A stretch of DNA of 49,578 bases from Bradyrhizobium acaciae. Its GTDB lineage: Bacteria > Pseudomonadota > Alphaproteobacteria > Rhizobiales > Xanthobacteraceae. The notes under the pieces are model-generated. The model did not search any database. It saw nothing but the letters and a program-made list of their open reading frames with translations, and was not told the origin of the DNA. The stretch covers positions 1-49,578 of the forward strand of contig NZ_JACMYK010000046.1 in the NCBI RefSeq assembly GCF_020889785.1. The letters run 5' to 3'. The position numbers and the translations under genes were made by a program. Below, in pieces: positions 16,662-25,710 of the stretch; the stretch's first letter is position 1; the number at the start of each line of letters is the position of its first letter.

Positions 16662-16997
16662 TTAGCGCCACATCCAGTTCTCGCCCCAGTCGGCTTTCCA
16701 GCCGGTCAGCCGTTGCTTGCGGAACTGGAGAAAGAGGCGGTCGTGGTGCGGGAACAGCCCGCTGCCGCCGATATCGCGGAAGGTCAGGAATATCTCGTTG
16801 CCGGGCCGCCCACTGACATAGGTGAAGGGTGTGCCGAGTGCGCGCTGCGCGTCCGCGACGCCCATCCCGAACGCCAGCGGCGTGCTGTTCGACAGCGTCG
16901 CAGTGAAGGTGGACGGGGCCGTGACGAACGGCAGCTTTTGCGCGCTCGCTTCTGTTGCGGCGGCAGTCAGCAGCAGCGCGACGGCGATCGTCTTCAT
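16662..16997 (-). CDS. Small secreted protein, function unknown
   Basis: 111 residues from the ATG at 16997. The first 19 residues (MKTIAVALLLTAAATEASA) form a classical signal peptide with an ASA cleavage site, so the mature protein of about 92 residues is periplasmic. It contains the stretch PLAFGMGVADAQRALGTPFTY and ends in an aromatic, basic tail. The GMSxxQARxALG-like spacing recalls SmpA/OmlA-type outer-membrane assembly domains, but no lipobox is present and I do not assign a family. It lies about 40 bp downstream of the alpha/beta hydrolase stop on the same strand, so they may share a transcript. Confidence 0.7.
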   Translation of the reverse strand: MKTIAVALLLTAAATEASAQKLPFVTAPSTFTATLSNSTPLAFGMGVADAQRALGTPFTYVSGRPGNEIFLTFRDIGGSGLFPHHDRLFLQFRKQRLTGWKADWGENWMWR

Positions 16998-17037
16998 AAT
17001 GTGTCCTTCACTTGATCGTTTACTTGCACTTGATCCC

Positions 17038-17805
17038 TTACTTGGCCTCAAGGCCGTCCAGGAATGGCCGCACCACGGCGATGAAGGCTTGCGGCTGGTC
17101 GATGTTGACCGCATGGCCGGCGTTCGGGATCACCGCCTTCTGCGCGCCCGGGATCTTTGCCGCCATGTAATCGGACGCAGCCAGGAACGGCGTGTCATCG
17201 GCGCCGACAACAACCAGTGCTGGCACCTTGATTCCGGGCAGCGATTCGATCACCCGCGCGTCGCGCTGCGCCAGCATCCCGCGCGCGGCGAGCGCCAGGC
17301 CCCGGGCGTTGCGATGCGCGACCGTCGCGCGCTCGGCGCTCGCCGACTTCAGCACCTCTAGCCCTTCGCGATCGAAGCGATCACCGGTGTCGCGGGCGCG
17401 CTTGTTCCAGACCTCGCGGGCGTCGTCCTTCTTGAATCCCGGGCCGGTGTCGATGATCAGCAGCGCGCGCACCCGCTCCGGATGGGCGCGATGAAAGGCG
17501 AGCGACATGTAGCCGCCGAGCGACAGGCCTCCGACGATCGCCTGGTCGGCGCCGGCGGCGTCGAGCAGGGCGGCGATGTCGCCGACGGTCAGGGCTTCGC
17601 TGTAGGCATCCGGATTGTCGGGATAGTCGGACTGGCCGTGCCCGCGCATGTCCCACAGGATCAGCTTGTGCCGCTTCGACAGCGCCTCGATCTGGCCCTG
17701 CCACATCGCCGAGGTCGACGAATAGCCGTGGGTGAGGATCAAAGGCGGGCCGCTGCCGTGAATCTCATAATAGATATCGACGCCGCTGCGGTTGAGCTTG
17801 GCCAT
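17038..17805 (-). CDS. Alpha/beta hydrolase
   Basis: 255 residues starting MAKLNRSGVDIYYEIHGSGP, with AAGGAG seven nucleotides upstream of the ATG at 17805. The fold signature is complete: the oxyanion region LILTHGYSSTS, the nucleophile elbow GGLSLGGYMS, the acid in VVVGADDTPF and the base His in NAGHAVNIDQPQAF. This is the 3-oxoadipate-enol-lactonase / haloperoxidase-like branch, which includes esterases and C-C hydrolases; the substrate cannot be named. It is divergent from the molybdenum hydroxylase pair, with a 287-bp gap that must hold both promoters. Confidence 0.9.
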   Translation of the reverse strand: MAKLNRSGVDIYYEIHGSGPPLILTHGYSSTSAMWQGQIEALSKRHKLILWDMRGHGQSDYPDNPDAYSEALTVGDIAALLDAAGADQAIVGGLSLGGYMSLAFHRAHPERVRALLIIDTGPGFKKDDAREVWNKRARDTGDRFDREGLEVLKSASAERATVAHRNARGLALAARGMLAQRDARVIESLPGIKVPALVVVGADDTPFLAASDYMAAKIPGAQKAVIPNAGHAVNIDQPQAFIAVVRPFLDGLEAK

Positions 17806-18092
17806 TGACGGGCTCCTTCTGTTGTCGACGTCAGGTCCGGCGGCGCTACCGACCTTGGTAGGAGCCATCGATACGGCATCAATACTGGCATTTCAAAAGC
17901 TTCATGCCGTTGCCGCATCGCACAACCGGCAGTTTCCGAAATTTATTCCTTTCGAGCAATTCCAAATTGGATTGCCTCCAGCCGGGAACCGGATCATTGT
18001 TTCGGCAACTGTCGCTTACCCGGTGGGCGCCAGCCATGACCCAACAGTGAGTTGCCGCCGTAAGCGGCTTCCGCCACCGGAAGGGGAGAGAG

Positions 18093-18584
18093 ATGCCAAA
18101 TCTCAATATCAACGGACGGAATATGTCCGTCGAGGCGGCCGGTGACACGCCGCTGCTTTGGGTCATCCGCGAGCAATTGCAGATGACGGGCACCAAATTC
18201 GGTTGCGGCGCCGGTCTCTGTGGCGCCTGCACGGTTCACGTCAACGGCGAAGCAGTGCGGTCCTGCCAGACCTCGCTCGCCGACGCCGTCGGCAAGAAGA
18301 TCACCACCATCGAAGGTCTCTCCGCCAAGGGCGAACATCCCTTGCAGAAGGCCTGGGTCGCCGAGCAGGTGCCGCAATGCGGCTACTGTCAGTCCGGCCA
18401 GATCATGCAGGCCGCAGCGCTGCTGTCGAAGAACACCAACCCGACGAAGGAAGAAGTGGTCGCGCATATGGACGGCAATCTCTGCCGTTGCATGACCTAT
18501 TCACGAATCCAGAAGGCGATCATGCGCGCTGCGTCCGACATGCGCACCGCATCGGCCACCGGATCCGAGCGGAGGGCCACATGA
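18093..18584 (+). CDS. (2Fe-2S)-binding subunit of a molybdenum hydroxylase (IorA-like)
   Basis: 163 residues, the usual size of the small subunit of isoquinoline 1-oxidoreductase-type enzymes. Eight cysteines bind two [2Fe-2S] clusters. The ferredoxin-like set is C38, C43, C46 and C58 (FGCGAGLCGACTVHV); the helical-domain set is C96, C99, C131 and C133 (QCGYCQSG and GNLCRCMTY). The subunit passes electrons from the molybdenum site to an external acceptor. GGGGAGAG precedes the ATG. Its stop overlaps the start of the large subunit (ATGA), so the two are translationally coupled. Confidence 0.93.
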   Translation: MPNLNINGRNMSVEAAGDTPLLWVIREQLQMTGTKFGCGAGLCGACTVHVNGEAVRSCQTSLADAVGKKITTIEGLSAKGEHPLQKAWVAEQVPQCGYCQSGQIMQAAALLSKNTNPTKEEVVAHMDGNLCRCMTYSRIQKAIMRAASDMRTASATGSERRAT

Positions 18585-20866
18585 ACAAGCACGTGAAGAG
18601 TCTCGCCCCTGAGGCGACCGATCTCAGCCGTCGTTCCTTCCTGGTCGGCACCGCTGCAACCGGCCTCGTGCTCGGCTACGCCGCATCCGGCGTCGATCAC
18701 GCGCTCGCAGCGCCGGCACCCGCCAACTTCGAACCGAGCGTCTGGTATTCGATCTCGCCCGATGGCCTCGTCACCGTGACCTGCGGCAAGGCCGACATGG
18801 GCCAGCACGTCGCCTCGACCATGGCGCAGATCGTGGCCGAAGAGCTCGGCGCGAACTGGAAGGACATGCGGGTCCAGCTCGCCTCCAACGACCCGAAGTA
18901 CAACGATCCCGTGCTGGGCGCGCAGATCACCGGCGGCAGCTGGTCGACGATGATGAACTTCGACGCCATGAGCCGCGCCGGCGCCGCTGGCCGTATCGCA
19001 TTGACCGAGGCGGCTGCCGCTTCGATGGGCGTGCCGGCCGGTGAGCTGGTGGTGCGCGCGTCGACGATCAGCCATCCGAAGTCGAAGAAGTCGATGTCGT
19101 TCGCCGACGTCGTGAAGAGCGGCAAGGCGACCAAGACCTTCACGGCGGATGATCTGAAGGCGATCAAGCTGAAGACGCCCGACCAGTACACCATGATCGG
19201 CGTCTCGGTGCCGCAGCTCGACATTCCGTTGAAGGTCAACGGCACGGCCAAGTACGGCATCGACACGATGTTGCCGGGCATGGTCTACGGCGCGCTGGTC
19301 ACTCCGCCGGTCCGCTACGGTGCCACCGTGAAGTCGGTCGACGATAGCGCGGCCAAGAAGCTGCCGGGCTTCATCAAGGCCGTCACCCTGGACGACAAGA
19401 CCACAACCACGACCGGTTGGGTCGTCGCGGTCGCCAGCACCTATGCGCAGGCGAAGAAAGCCGCCGAGGCGCTGAAGATCAGCTACGATGCTGGTCCGAA
19501 CGCAAAAGCGTCGAGCGAATCGCTGCTGACTGAAGCCAAGCGGCTTCAGGGGCTGAGCGATTCCGGCCAGTTCTTCGTCAAGGACGGCGATCCGGATGCG
19601 GCCTTCGGCTCGGCGGCCAAGGTGTTGGAGGCGGAATACACCACCAACATCAACATCCACGCGCCGATGGAGCCGATGAACGCCACCGCGGAGTTCAAGG
19701 GCGACATCCTGCACATCTATTCCGGCAACCAGTTTGCGACGCGCTCCGGTGCGATCGCGGCCGGCGCCGCCGGGATCGATCCGAAGTTCGTGGTGATGCA
19801 CCAGACGTGGCTGGGCGGCGGCTTCGGCCGGCGTCTCGACGCCGACATGATGGTGCCCGCGGTGCAGGCGGCGAAGGCCGTCGGCAAGCCGGTCAAGGTC
19901 ATCTACACGCGCGAGAACGACATGACGATGGATTTCTCGCGTCCATTGACCTTCCAGAAGGTGAAGGCCGGCGTGGACGGCGACGGCAAGCTCGTCGCAT
20001 TGAGCCACGATGTCGTCTCGGCCTGGCCGACCCAGCGTTGGGGCATCCCCGACTTCCTGTCGCCCTCGGTCGACAAGAAGGGGCCGCTCGATGCTTTCAC
20101 GGTGAACGGAGCGGACTTCTTCTACACCGTGCCTAACCACTATGTGCGGGCGATCAAGAACGAGATGGCGCACAACGCCACCCCGTCGGGTCAGCTCCGT
20201 TCGGTGGCGCCGGGCTGGACCTTCTGGGCGATCGAAAGCATGGTCGACGAGATCGCGCATGCGACCGGCAAGGACCCGGCGCAGCTCCGCATCTCGTTGC
20301 TCGACGGTAAGGGCAAGAATGACGGCGGCGCGCAGCGTCTCCGCAACACCTTGCTCGCTGCGATGGGTCTCGCCGGCTACGGCACCAAGCAGCTGCCCAA
20401 GGGCGAAGGCATGGGCGTGGCCTGCGTGTCGTCGCAGGAGCGCGCCACGGCGAGCTGGACCGCCTGCGTCGCCCACGTCGCCGTCGCCCCCTCGGGCGAG
20501 GTGACGGTGAAGAAGCTGACGGTTGCGACCGACGTTGGTACGCAGGTGAATCCCGATGGCATCCGGGCCCAGGTCGAGGGCGCGGCGTTGTGGGGCATGT
20601 CACTGGCGCTGTTCGAGAAGGCGACGTTGAAGGACGGCGGCATCGAGCAGACCAATTTCGACAGCTACACGCCGCTTCGGATGAGCCAGCTGCCGGAAGT
20701 CGCGGTCAACGTCATCGCCAATGGCGAGAAGGCGACCGGCGTCGGCGAGCCCGCCGTGACGGTGGTGGCGCCGGCGATCGGCAACGCCGTCTTCAACGCA
20801 GTCGGCGCCCGCGTCCGCGGCCTGCCGATCACCGCGGAAGCGGTAAAGGCTGCGATGAAGGCGTAA
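18581..20866 (+). CDS. Molybdopterin-binding subunit of a periplasmic molybdenum hydroxylase (IorB-like)
   Basis: 761 residues from the ATG at 18581, which overlaps the small-subunit stop and has GGAGGG upstream. A twin-arginine signal (LSRRSFLVGTAATGLVLG) is present, so the folded complex, including the signal-less small subunit, should be exported by Tat. The body is the xanthine-dehydrogenase-like cofactor domain in the order typical of IorB. The near-C-terminal GVGEPAVTVVAPAIGNAV carries the catalytic Glu. Relatives oxidise N-heterocycles or aldehydes; the substrate here is unknown. No FAD subunit or XdhC-type maturation gene is nearby. A strong terminator follows. Confidence 0.93.
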   Translation: MNKHVKSLAPEATDLSRRSFLVGTAATGLVLGYAASGVDHALAAPAPANFEPSVWYSISPDGLVTVTCGKADMGQHVASTMAQIVAEELGANWKDMRVQLASNDPKYNDPVLGAQITGGSWSTMMNFDAMSRAGAAGRIALTEAAAASMGVPAGELVVRASTISHPKSKKSMSFADVVKSGKATKTFTADDLKAIKLKTPDQYTMIGVSVPQLDIPLKVNGTAKYGIDTMLPGMVYGALVTPPVRYGATVKSVDDSAAKKLPGFIKAVTLDDKTTTTTGWVVAVASTYAQAKKAAEALKISYDAGPNAKASSESLLTEAKRLQGLSDSGQFFVKDGDPDAAFGSAAKVLEAEYTTNINIHAPMEPMNATAEFKGDILHIYSGNQFATRSGAIAAGAAGIDPKFVVMHQTWLGGGFGRRLDADMMVPAVQAAKAVGKPVKVIYTRENDMTMDFSRPLTFQKVKAGVDGDGKLVALSHDVVSAWPTQRWGIPDFLSPSVDKKGPLDAFTVNGADFFYTVPNHYVRAIKNEMAHNATPSGQLRSVAPGWTFWAIESMVDEIAHATGKDPAQLRISLLDGKGKNDGGAQRLRNTLLAAMGLAGYGTKQLPKGEGMGVACVSSQERATASWTACVAHVAVAPSGEVTVKKLTVATDVGTQVNPDGIRAQVEGAALWGMSLALFEKATLKDGGIEQTNFDSYTPLRMSQLPEVAVNVIANGEKATGVGEPAVTVVAPAIGNAVFNAVGARVRGLPITAEAVKAAMKA

Positions 20867-20884
20867 CGGCCTGAACGAATGAGG

Positions 20885-20917
20885 ACGCCGGAGAGCGTAA
20901 TGCTCTCCGGCGTTTTT
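20885..20917 (+). terminator. Rho-independent terminator of the molybdenum hydroxylase operon
   Basis: ACGCCGGAGAGC (20885-20896) pairs perfectly with GCTCTCCGGCGT (20902-20913) around GTAAT, followed by a run of five T. It lies 18 bp beyond the large-subunit stop. The following stretch to 21130 contains no gene. Confidence 0.93.
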
Positions 20918-21130
20918 CTTTGCGCCGCGCTGGAGCCGGAAATAATTCATGATTCGCCGCCGACGCGTCCGGCCGCTTTTATTTCGGGCCGGCCTGATTT
21001 CGCTGGCGGATTCGACGATCCCTCAAATTGTATCTATTGCGCTTAACCGTCGTTCAGCATCCCCATTAAGCCGGAGGGAACGCATCGTCCGGTAGCGTCC
21101 AGCGTCGGTCGTTACCGCGACGGGGATGTC

Positions 21131-22228
21131 ATGACTGCCTTGGCCAACAACCAGACTTCGAAGCGCCGTCTCCTGCTGGCGTCAGATCGAAGCGATCAAA
21201 GCAACGAACTCGCCAGCATCCTGCGCTCGGTGGGCGAGGTCGATACCGTTCCGACGTCCGACATTCCCGAGCAGCCGGCGCGCGATCTCTCCGGCATCGT
21301 CGTCGACATCAACCTGCGCTCGCCCGAGGCCGTGCAAATGGTCCGCGCCAAGTTGCAGACCGATGCCTATCGCGAGATGCCGCGGCTGTTCGTGCTGGCG
21401 GATGCGCTGCATCACGCCTCGATGCAGGCCTGGGCGCTCGGCGCCACCGACACGATCTCGCGGCCGTTCGATGCACGTGGCATCCTGCAGCGCATCCGCG
21501 CCGCATTTCCCGACAACAGCGGTTACGACGAGACCGACCGCGGCAAGGCGCTCAACCGCGGCGTCGAAGCCGCGCATGGCGTGATGGTCAAGATGTTCGA
21601 GCGGATGCGCGCCGGCGAGCCGCTCAAGTTCGAGGACATCGTTGCCGCCGAAAACAAGATCCTCAAGGCGATCAAGCACAACTCGCTGCGCGAATGGCTG
21701 ACGACCGTGGGCTGCCATCACCAGGAGACCTATCGCCACTGCCTGTTCGTGACCGGCTTTGCGGTCGCATTCGCGCAGCATCTTGGCATGCGCGAGGACG
21801 ACCAGCGCCGGCTCGCCCGCGCCGCGCTGCTGCACGATGTCGGCAAGGCTTTCGTTCCGGTCGCGCTGCTCGACAAGCCCGGCGCATTCACGGTCGAGGA
21901 AATGGCCGAGATGCGCGAGCATCCGCGTCGGGGCTACGAGGCGCTGTCAGCGCAGGGCGGCTTCCCGCCTGAAATGCTCGACGTGATCCTGCATCATCAC
22001 GAATTCCTGGACGGCACCGGCTACCCGAATGGCCTCAGCGGCAACCAGATCAGCGACATCGTTCGCGTCACCACGATCGTCGATGTCTATGCCGCGCTCG
22101 TCGAGAAGCGCGCCTATCGGCTGCAGTTCACCCACGCCAAGGCGTTCTCCATGATGGAGGAGATGGGTGGCAAGCTCGACCAGCAATTGCTGCAGGCGTT
22201 CCGCCCGGTGGCATTCGGGCATTATTGA
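21131..22228 (+). CDS. HD-GYP domain protein with a degenerate receiver domain
   Basis: 365 residues. Residues 10-130 have the fold pattern of a response-regulator receiver. They keep the phospho-acceptor position (D59 in VVDINL), but they lack the paired acids after strand 1 and have Arg in place of the conserved Lys (SRPFD). Residues 195-350 form an HD-GYP domain with LLHDVGK, the following His-Pro, HHHEFLDGTGYPNGL and DVYAAL, so the metal-binding and GYP residues are present. HD-GYP proteins hydrolyse cyclic di-GMP. No diguanylate cyclase or histidine kinase adjoins it. Confidence 0.88.
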   Translation: MTALANNQTSKRRLLLASDRSDQSNELASILRSVGEVDTVPTSDIPEQPARDLSGIVVDINLRSPEAVQMVRAKLQTDAYREMPRLFVLADALHHASMQAWALGATDTISRPFDARGILQRIRAAFPDNSGYDETDRGKALNRGVEAAHGVMVKMFERMRAGEPLKFEDIVAAENKILKAIKHNSLREWLTTVGCHHQETYRHCLFVTGFAVAFAQHLGMREDDQRRLARAALLHDVGKAFVPVALLDKPGAFTVEEMAEMREHPRRGYEALSAQGGFPPEMLDVILHHHEFLDGTGYPNGLSGNQISDIVRVTTIVDVYAALVEKRAYRLQFTHAKAFSMMEEMGGKLDQQLLQAFRPVAFGHY

Positions 22229-22240
22229 GCCCCCAACTCC

Positions 22241-22362
22241 CCGTCATTGCGAGCCAACGGGTCGCGCGAATGCGCGCCCGATGACAGGCTCCACGAAGCA
22301 ATCCATCCCTCCGCGTGCGCGGGGCCATGGATTGCTTCGTCGCTTCGCTCCTCGCAATGACG
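22241..22362 (+). repeat. Left copy of a long direct repeat flanking the P450 gene
   Basis: About 122 bp, bounded by CCGTCATTGCGAG and CTCGCAATGACGG, which are complementary, so the copy is also a long hairpin with an inner stem (GAAGCAATCCAT / ATGGATTGCTTC). The first 66 bases match the copy at 23761 at all but two positions, in the same orientation. It starts 12 bp beyond the HD-GYP stop. Confidence 0.85.
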
Positions 22363-22463
22363 GGTGCGGTGACGAGTTTAGCCAATCAACGCAAGTCCGC
22401 GTCCTTACCTCCGCCTAGATTTCGGCGATCATCGGCATGACCGATGCTTGGGTGAGGACGATC

Positions 22464-23753
22464 ATGGACACGGCAACGACCGGGGAACTCGACATCCCCG
22501 CCAACATCGCGGCAACCCTCGTCGATCCGGTCGCCTATGCCGACGACCGCATCCACGACAGCTACCGCTGGCTGCGCGCCAACAATCCGCTCGGGATTGC
22601 GCGGCCGGATAAGTTCGATCCGTTCTGGGTGGTGACCAAGCACGCCCATATCCAGGCGATCAGTCGCCAGAACGACCTGTTCCACAACGCCGATCGGCCG
22701 ACCACGCTGACCAACCAGGCGCTCGAGGAGCGCGTGCGCAAGATCACCGGTGGGCCCAATCTGGTGCGCTCGCTGGTGCAGATGGATGCACCCGACCATC
22801 CGAAATATCGCGCGTTGACGCAGGGCTGGTTCATGCCGGCCAATCTCGGCAAGTTCGAGGGCCGCGTTCGCGAGATCGCGCGGGCCACGGTGCAGCGCAT
22901 GCTCGACCGTGGCGGCGCCTGCGATTTCGTCGAGGACGTTGCGCTCGGCTATCCCCTGCACGTCATCATGGAGATTCTCGGCGTGCCCGAGGCGGACGAG
23001 CCGCGCATGCTCAAGCTGACGCAGGAGCTGTTCGGTCCGCAGGATCCGGATACGGCGCGCGTCCGCGAGGCGCTGAGCGCGGAACAGGTCTCGGCGATGT
23101 TGCAGGCGATCATCGCCGATTTCTCCGCTTACTTCCGCAAGATCACCGAGGAGCGCCGCCAAAATCCACGCGACGATCTCGCAACCGTCATCGCCAACGC
23201 GAAGATCGGCGGCGACTACATGCCCGAGCACGATCAGACCAGCTACTACATGATCGTCGCGACCGCGGGCCACGACACCACCTCATCCTCGACCGCGGGC
23301 GCGATCTGGGCGCTGGCCAGGGATCCCGCGGAATTCGCCAAGGTGAAGGCCAATCCGGAATTGATCCCGGGCCTGGTCGACGAGTCGATCCGCTGGATGA
23401 CGCCGGTCAAGCATTTCATGCGCTCGGCCACCGCCGATACCGAGCTCGGCGGCCGCAAGATCGCCAAGGGCGACTGGCTGATGCTGTGCTACGCCTCGGG
23501 CAATCGCGACGAGGAGGTGTTCGAGGAGCCCGACCGCTTCCGCAGCGACCGCAAGCCCAACCGCCATGTCGCATTCGGCTACGGCGCGCATCTCTGCCTC
23601 GGCCAGTATCTCGCCAAGCTCGAAATGCGCATCCTGTTCGAGGAGCTGCTGCCGCACCTGAAATCGCTGTCGCTCGACGGCGAGGTGAAGATGACGCAGG
23701 CCTATTTCGTCAGCGGCCCGAAGAAGCTGCCGATCCGGTTCGAGGTGAATTGA
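22464..23753 (+). CDS. Cytochrome P450
   Basis: 429 residues from the ATG at 22464 (MDTATTGELDIPANIAATLV), chosen because GAGGA lies six nucleotides upstream; an in-frame ATG nine codons earlier lacks a site. The I-helix oxygen-activation motif AGHDTTSSS, the K-helix ExxR (ESIRW) and the haem-thiolate loop FGYGAHLCLGQYLAKLE are all intact. It is a soluble class I bacterial P450 with no membrane anchor, so it needs a ferredoxin and reductase encoded elsewhere. The substrate is unknown. It lies between two direct copies of a long palindromic repeat. Confidence 0.95.
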   Translation: MDTATTGELDIPANIAATLVDPVAYADDRIHDSYRWLRANNPLGIARPDKFDPFWVVTKHAHIQAISRQNDLFHNADRPTTLTNQALEERVRKITGGPNLVRSLVQMDAPDHPKYRALTQGWFMPANLGKFEGRVREIARATVQRMLDRGGACDFVEDVALGYPLHVIMEILGVPEADEPRMLKLTQELFGPQDPDTARVREALSAEQVSAMLQAIIADFSAYFRKITEERRQNPRDDLATVIANAKIGGDYMPEHDQTSYYMIVATAGHDTTSSSTAGAIWALARDPAEFAKVKANPELIPGLVDESIRWMTPVKHFMRSATADTELGGRKIAKGDWLMLCYASGNRDEEVFEEPDRFRSDRKPNRHVAFGYGAHLCLGQYLAKLEMRILFEELLPHLKSLSLDGEVKMTQAYFVSGPKKLPIRFEVN

Positions 23754-23760
23754 GGTCTAT

Positions 23761-23913
23761 CCGTCATTGTGAGCCAACGGGTCGCGCGAATGCGCGCCCG
23801 ATGACAGGCTCCGCGAAGCAATCCATAGCCCCGCACATGCGGAACGATGGATTGCTTCGTCGCTCCAGCGCAAAATTGCTTAGCAATTTTGTCGCGAGCT
23901 CCTCGCAATGACG
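23761..23913 (+). repeat. Right copy of the long direct repeat flanking the P450 gene
   Basis: About 153 bp, matching the copy at 22241 in order and orientation. It carries about 31 extra bases near the right end, including a perfect 10-bp hairpin, CAAAATTGCT-T-AGCAATTTTG (23871-23891). The ends are again complementary (CGTCATTGTGAG and CTCGCAATGACG). It fills the gap between the convergent P450 and acyl-CoA ligase genes and probably ends both transcripts. Confidence 0.85.
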
Positions 23914-23923
23914 AGGCGAGACC

Positions 23924-25504
23924 TTACTCCAGCATCTTCCGCAATTCCGCCTTCGCGACCTTCTCCAGTGTCGAGCGCGGCATCTCGTCGACGAAGCGGA
24001 TTTCCCGCGGCACCTTGAAGTCGGCGAGCGCGGCGCGGCACGCGGTCATGACCTTGTCGTGCAGGTCGGCCGGCAAAGCCGCGACGCCGGTTTGCGGGAT
24101 GATGAAGACGACCGGCACCTCGTCCAGCATCGGATGCTTCTTCGCCACCACCGCGGCCTCTCGGACGCCCGGCACCACCGCGATCACCTGCTCGATTTCG
24201 GAGGCTGCGACATTCTCGCCGCCGACCTTCAGCATGTCCTTGGAGCGGTCGCCGAACTTGAGATAGCCGCGCTCCAGCATCGTGACACGGTCGCCGGTGA
24301 TGAAGTAACCGTGCTCGTCGAAGCTCTCGCGCGTGGCCTTCTCGTTGTGCAGATATTCCGCGAACAGCGACAGGCCGGGAATACCCTTGATCAGGAGATT
24401 GCCGGTCTCGCCGACGCCGGTCGGCGTGCCGTCATCGTTGGTAAGGCGGATTTGGTATTCCGGCGCGGCGCGGCCGATCGACATCGGCGGGTTCGGTTGA
24501 TCGACCTCGCCGATGATGCCGTGGGTGATGGTCTCGGTCATGCCCCACCAGCCGATGATCTTGATGCCGAACACGCCGAATGCCGGCGGCGCGTTCACGG
24601 CGGTGCCCCAGAGCCGGAACTTGTGATGCTTCGGCACCTCGTGCTCCAGCAGCGCCTTCATGCAGAACGGGATCGTCGAGGTCCAGGTCGAGCCGTGCTC
24701 GAGCGCCACCGGCCAGAAGCGACTGGCCGAGAAGCGCGGCTGGATCACGCAGGTGCCGCCGACCCACAGGATCGCCAGCATCGAATAGGCCAGCGCGTTG
24801 GTGTGAAACAGCGGCAGATAGGTCTGGTGCACATCAAAGGCGTGCAGGTCCTGATGCGCGGCGTTGATCTTGGCGCCCCACAGCGCATTGGCATGCGTCC
24901 ACAGCACCGCCTTCGGCCGCGACGTGGTGCCGGAGGTGTATTGCACGCTGCAGGGTGCGAGCGGATCGGTCGGGCGCTGCGGCCGATCGGCGCTGTCGGC
25001 AAACAGCGCTTCAAAGCTGTCGCCGCGCGCGGGCGCCTGCGCCGATGCCTGGCCCGCATCGTGCGAGGTCACCGCGATCCAGCGCAGCCCCTTGCAGTTG
25101 GCTGATATCAATTCGGCATAGGCCGGCTGGGTAATCGCGGCGACCGCGCCGCAATGGCCGGCAAAATATTCGATCTCGGCTGCCGCCGAGCGGGTGTTGG
25201 TGGTGACGGCGATGGCGCCGAGCTCGACACAGGCGAACCATGACATGATCGCCTCGATGCAATTATCGAGATGGATCAGGACATAGTCGCCTTGCCGGAT
25301 GCCGCGTTTGGCGAGGCCCGCGGCGAGCGCGCCGACCCGCTCATGGAATTCGCCGTAGCTCCAGTGCCGCGCCGGCGCGTCGAACGGCGCCCAGATCAGG
25401 AATGGATGATCGCGGCGCACCTCGGCGCGCATTTTCAGCAGCCATGGCACGTCGAGCCCGGCAAACGGTCCGACGATTCCCGGCACTGCTCTCGAATTGG
25501 TCAT
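23924..25504 (-). CDS. Acyl-CoA synthetase / AMP-dependent ligase
   Basis: 526 residues from the ATG at 25504 (MTNSRAVPGIVGPFAGL), with GGGAGGA just upstream. The ANL-superfamily motifs are in order: the P-loop YTSGTTSRPKAV, the A5 motif WGMTET, the A7 motif YFITGDR, the hinge GDRSKDMLKVGGENV, and the C-terminal catalytic Lys in PRSTLEKVAKAEL. The enzyme activates a carboxylic acid to acyl-AMP and then acyl-CoA. The substrate is unknown. It converges on the P450 gene and is preceded by a VOC-protein gene on the same strand, 206 bp upstream, so linked catabolic roles are possible but unproven. Confidence 0.93.
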   Translation of the reverse strand: MTNSRAVPGIVGPFAGLDVPWLLKMRAEVRRDHPFLIWAPFDAPARHWSYGEFHERVGALAAGLAKRGIRQGDYVLIHLDNCIEAIMSWFACVELGAIAVTTNTRSAAAEIEYFAGHCGAVAAITQPAYAELISANCKGLRWIAVTSHDAGQASAQAPARGDSFEALFADSADRPQRPTDPLAPCSVQYTSGTTSRPKAVLWTHANALWGAKINAAHQDLHAFDVHQTYLPLFHTNALAYSMLAILWVGGTCVIQPRFSASRFWPVALEHGSTWTSTIPFCMKALLEHEVPKHHKFRLWGTAVNAPPAFGVFGIKIIGWWGMTETITHGIIGEVDQPNPPMSIGRAAPEYQIRLTNDDGTPTGVGETGNLLIKGIPGLSLFAEYLHNEKATRESFDEHGYFITGDRVTMLERGYLKFGDRSKDMLKVGGENVAASEIEQVIAVVPGVREAAVVAKKHPMLDEVPVVFIIPQTGVAALPADLHDKVMTACRAALADFKVPREIRFVDEMPRSTLEKVAKAELRKMLE

Positions 25505-25710
25505 ATGTCCTCCCGCAGCCTTGGTGGCCGCCCTTGATCTTGGTTGGGAGCAGTTCTGCCATCGGCGTGCGCCGAGCGCAAATCGGGATTTGCAGGACAA
25601 TGTTGCGCTGAAGCTATCGGTTCCGCCGCGCGGAAGAGGTGGATCCGTCGGCAGTGCTTGTGATCCGGCGCGCATCCACGCACGCGCTCGCGCGCAATGA
25701 CGAACGATCG

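Noticed and set aside
25639..25703. Possible further copy of the CGCAATGACGA-type repeat upstream of the acyl-CoA ligase gene
   Set aside because: Only a short end piece matches and no complementary arm is found.
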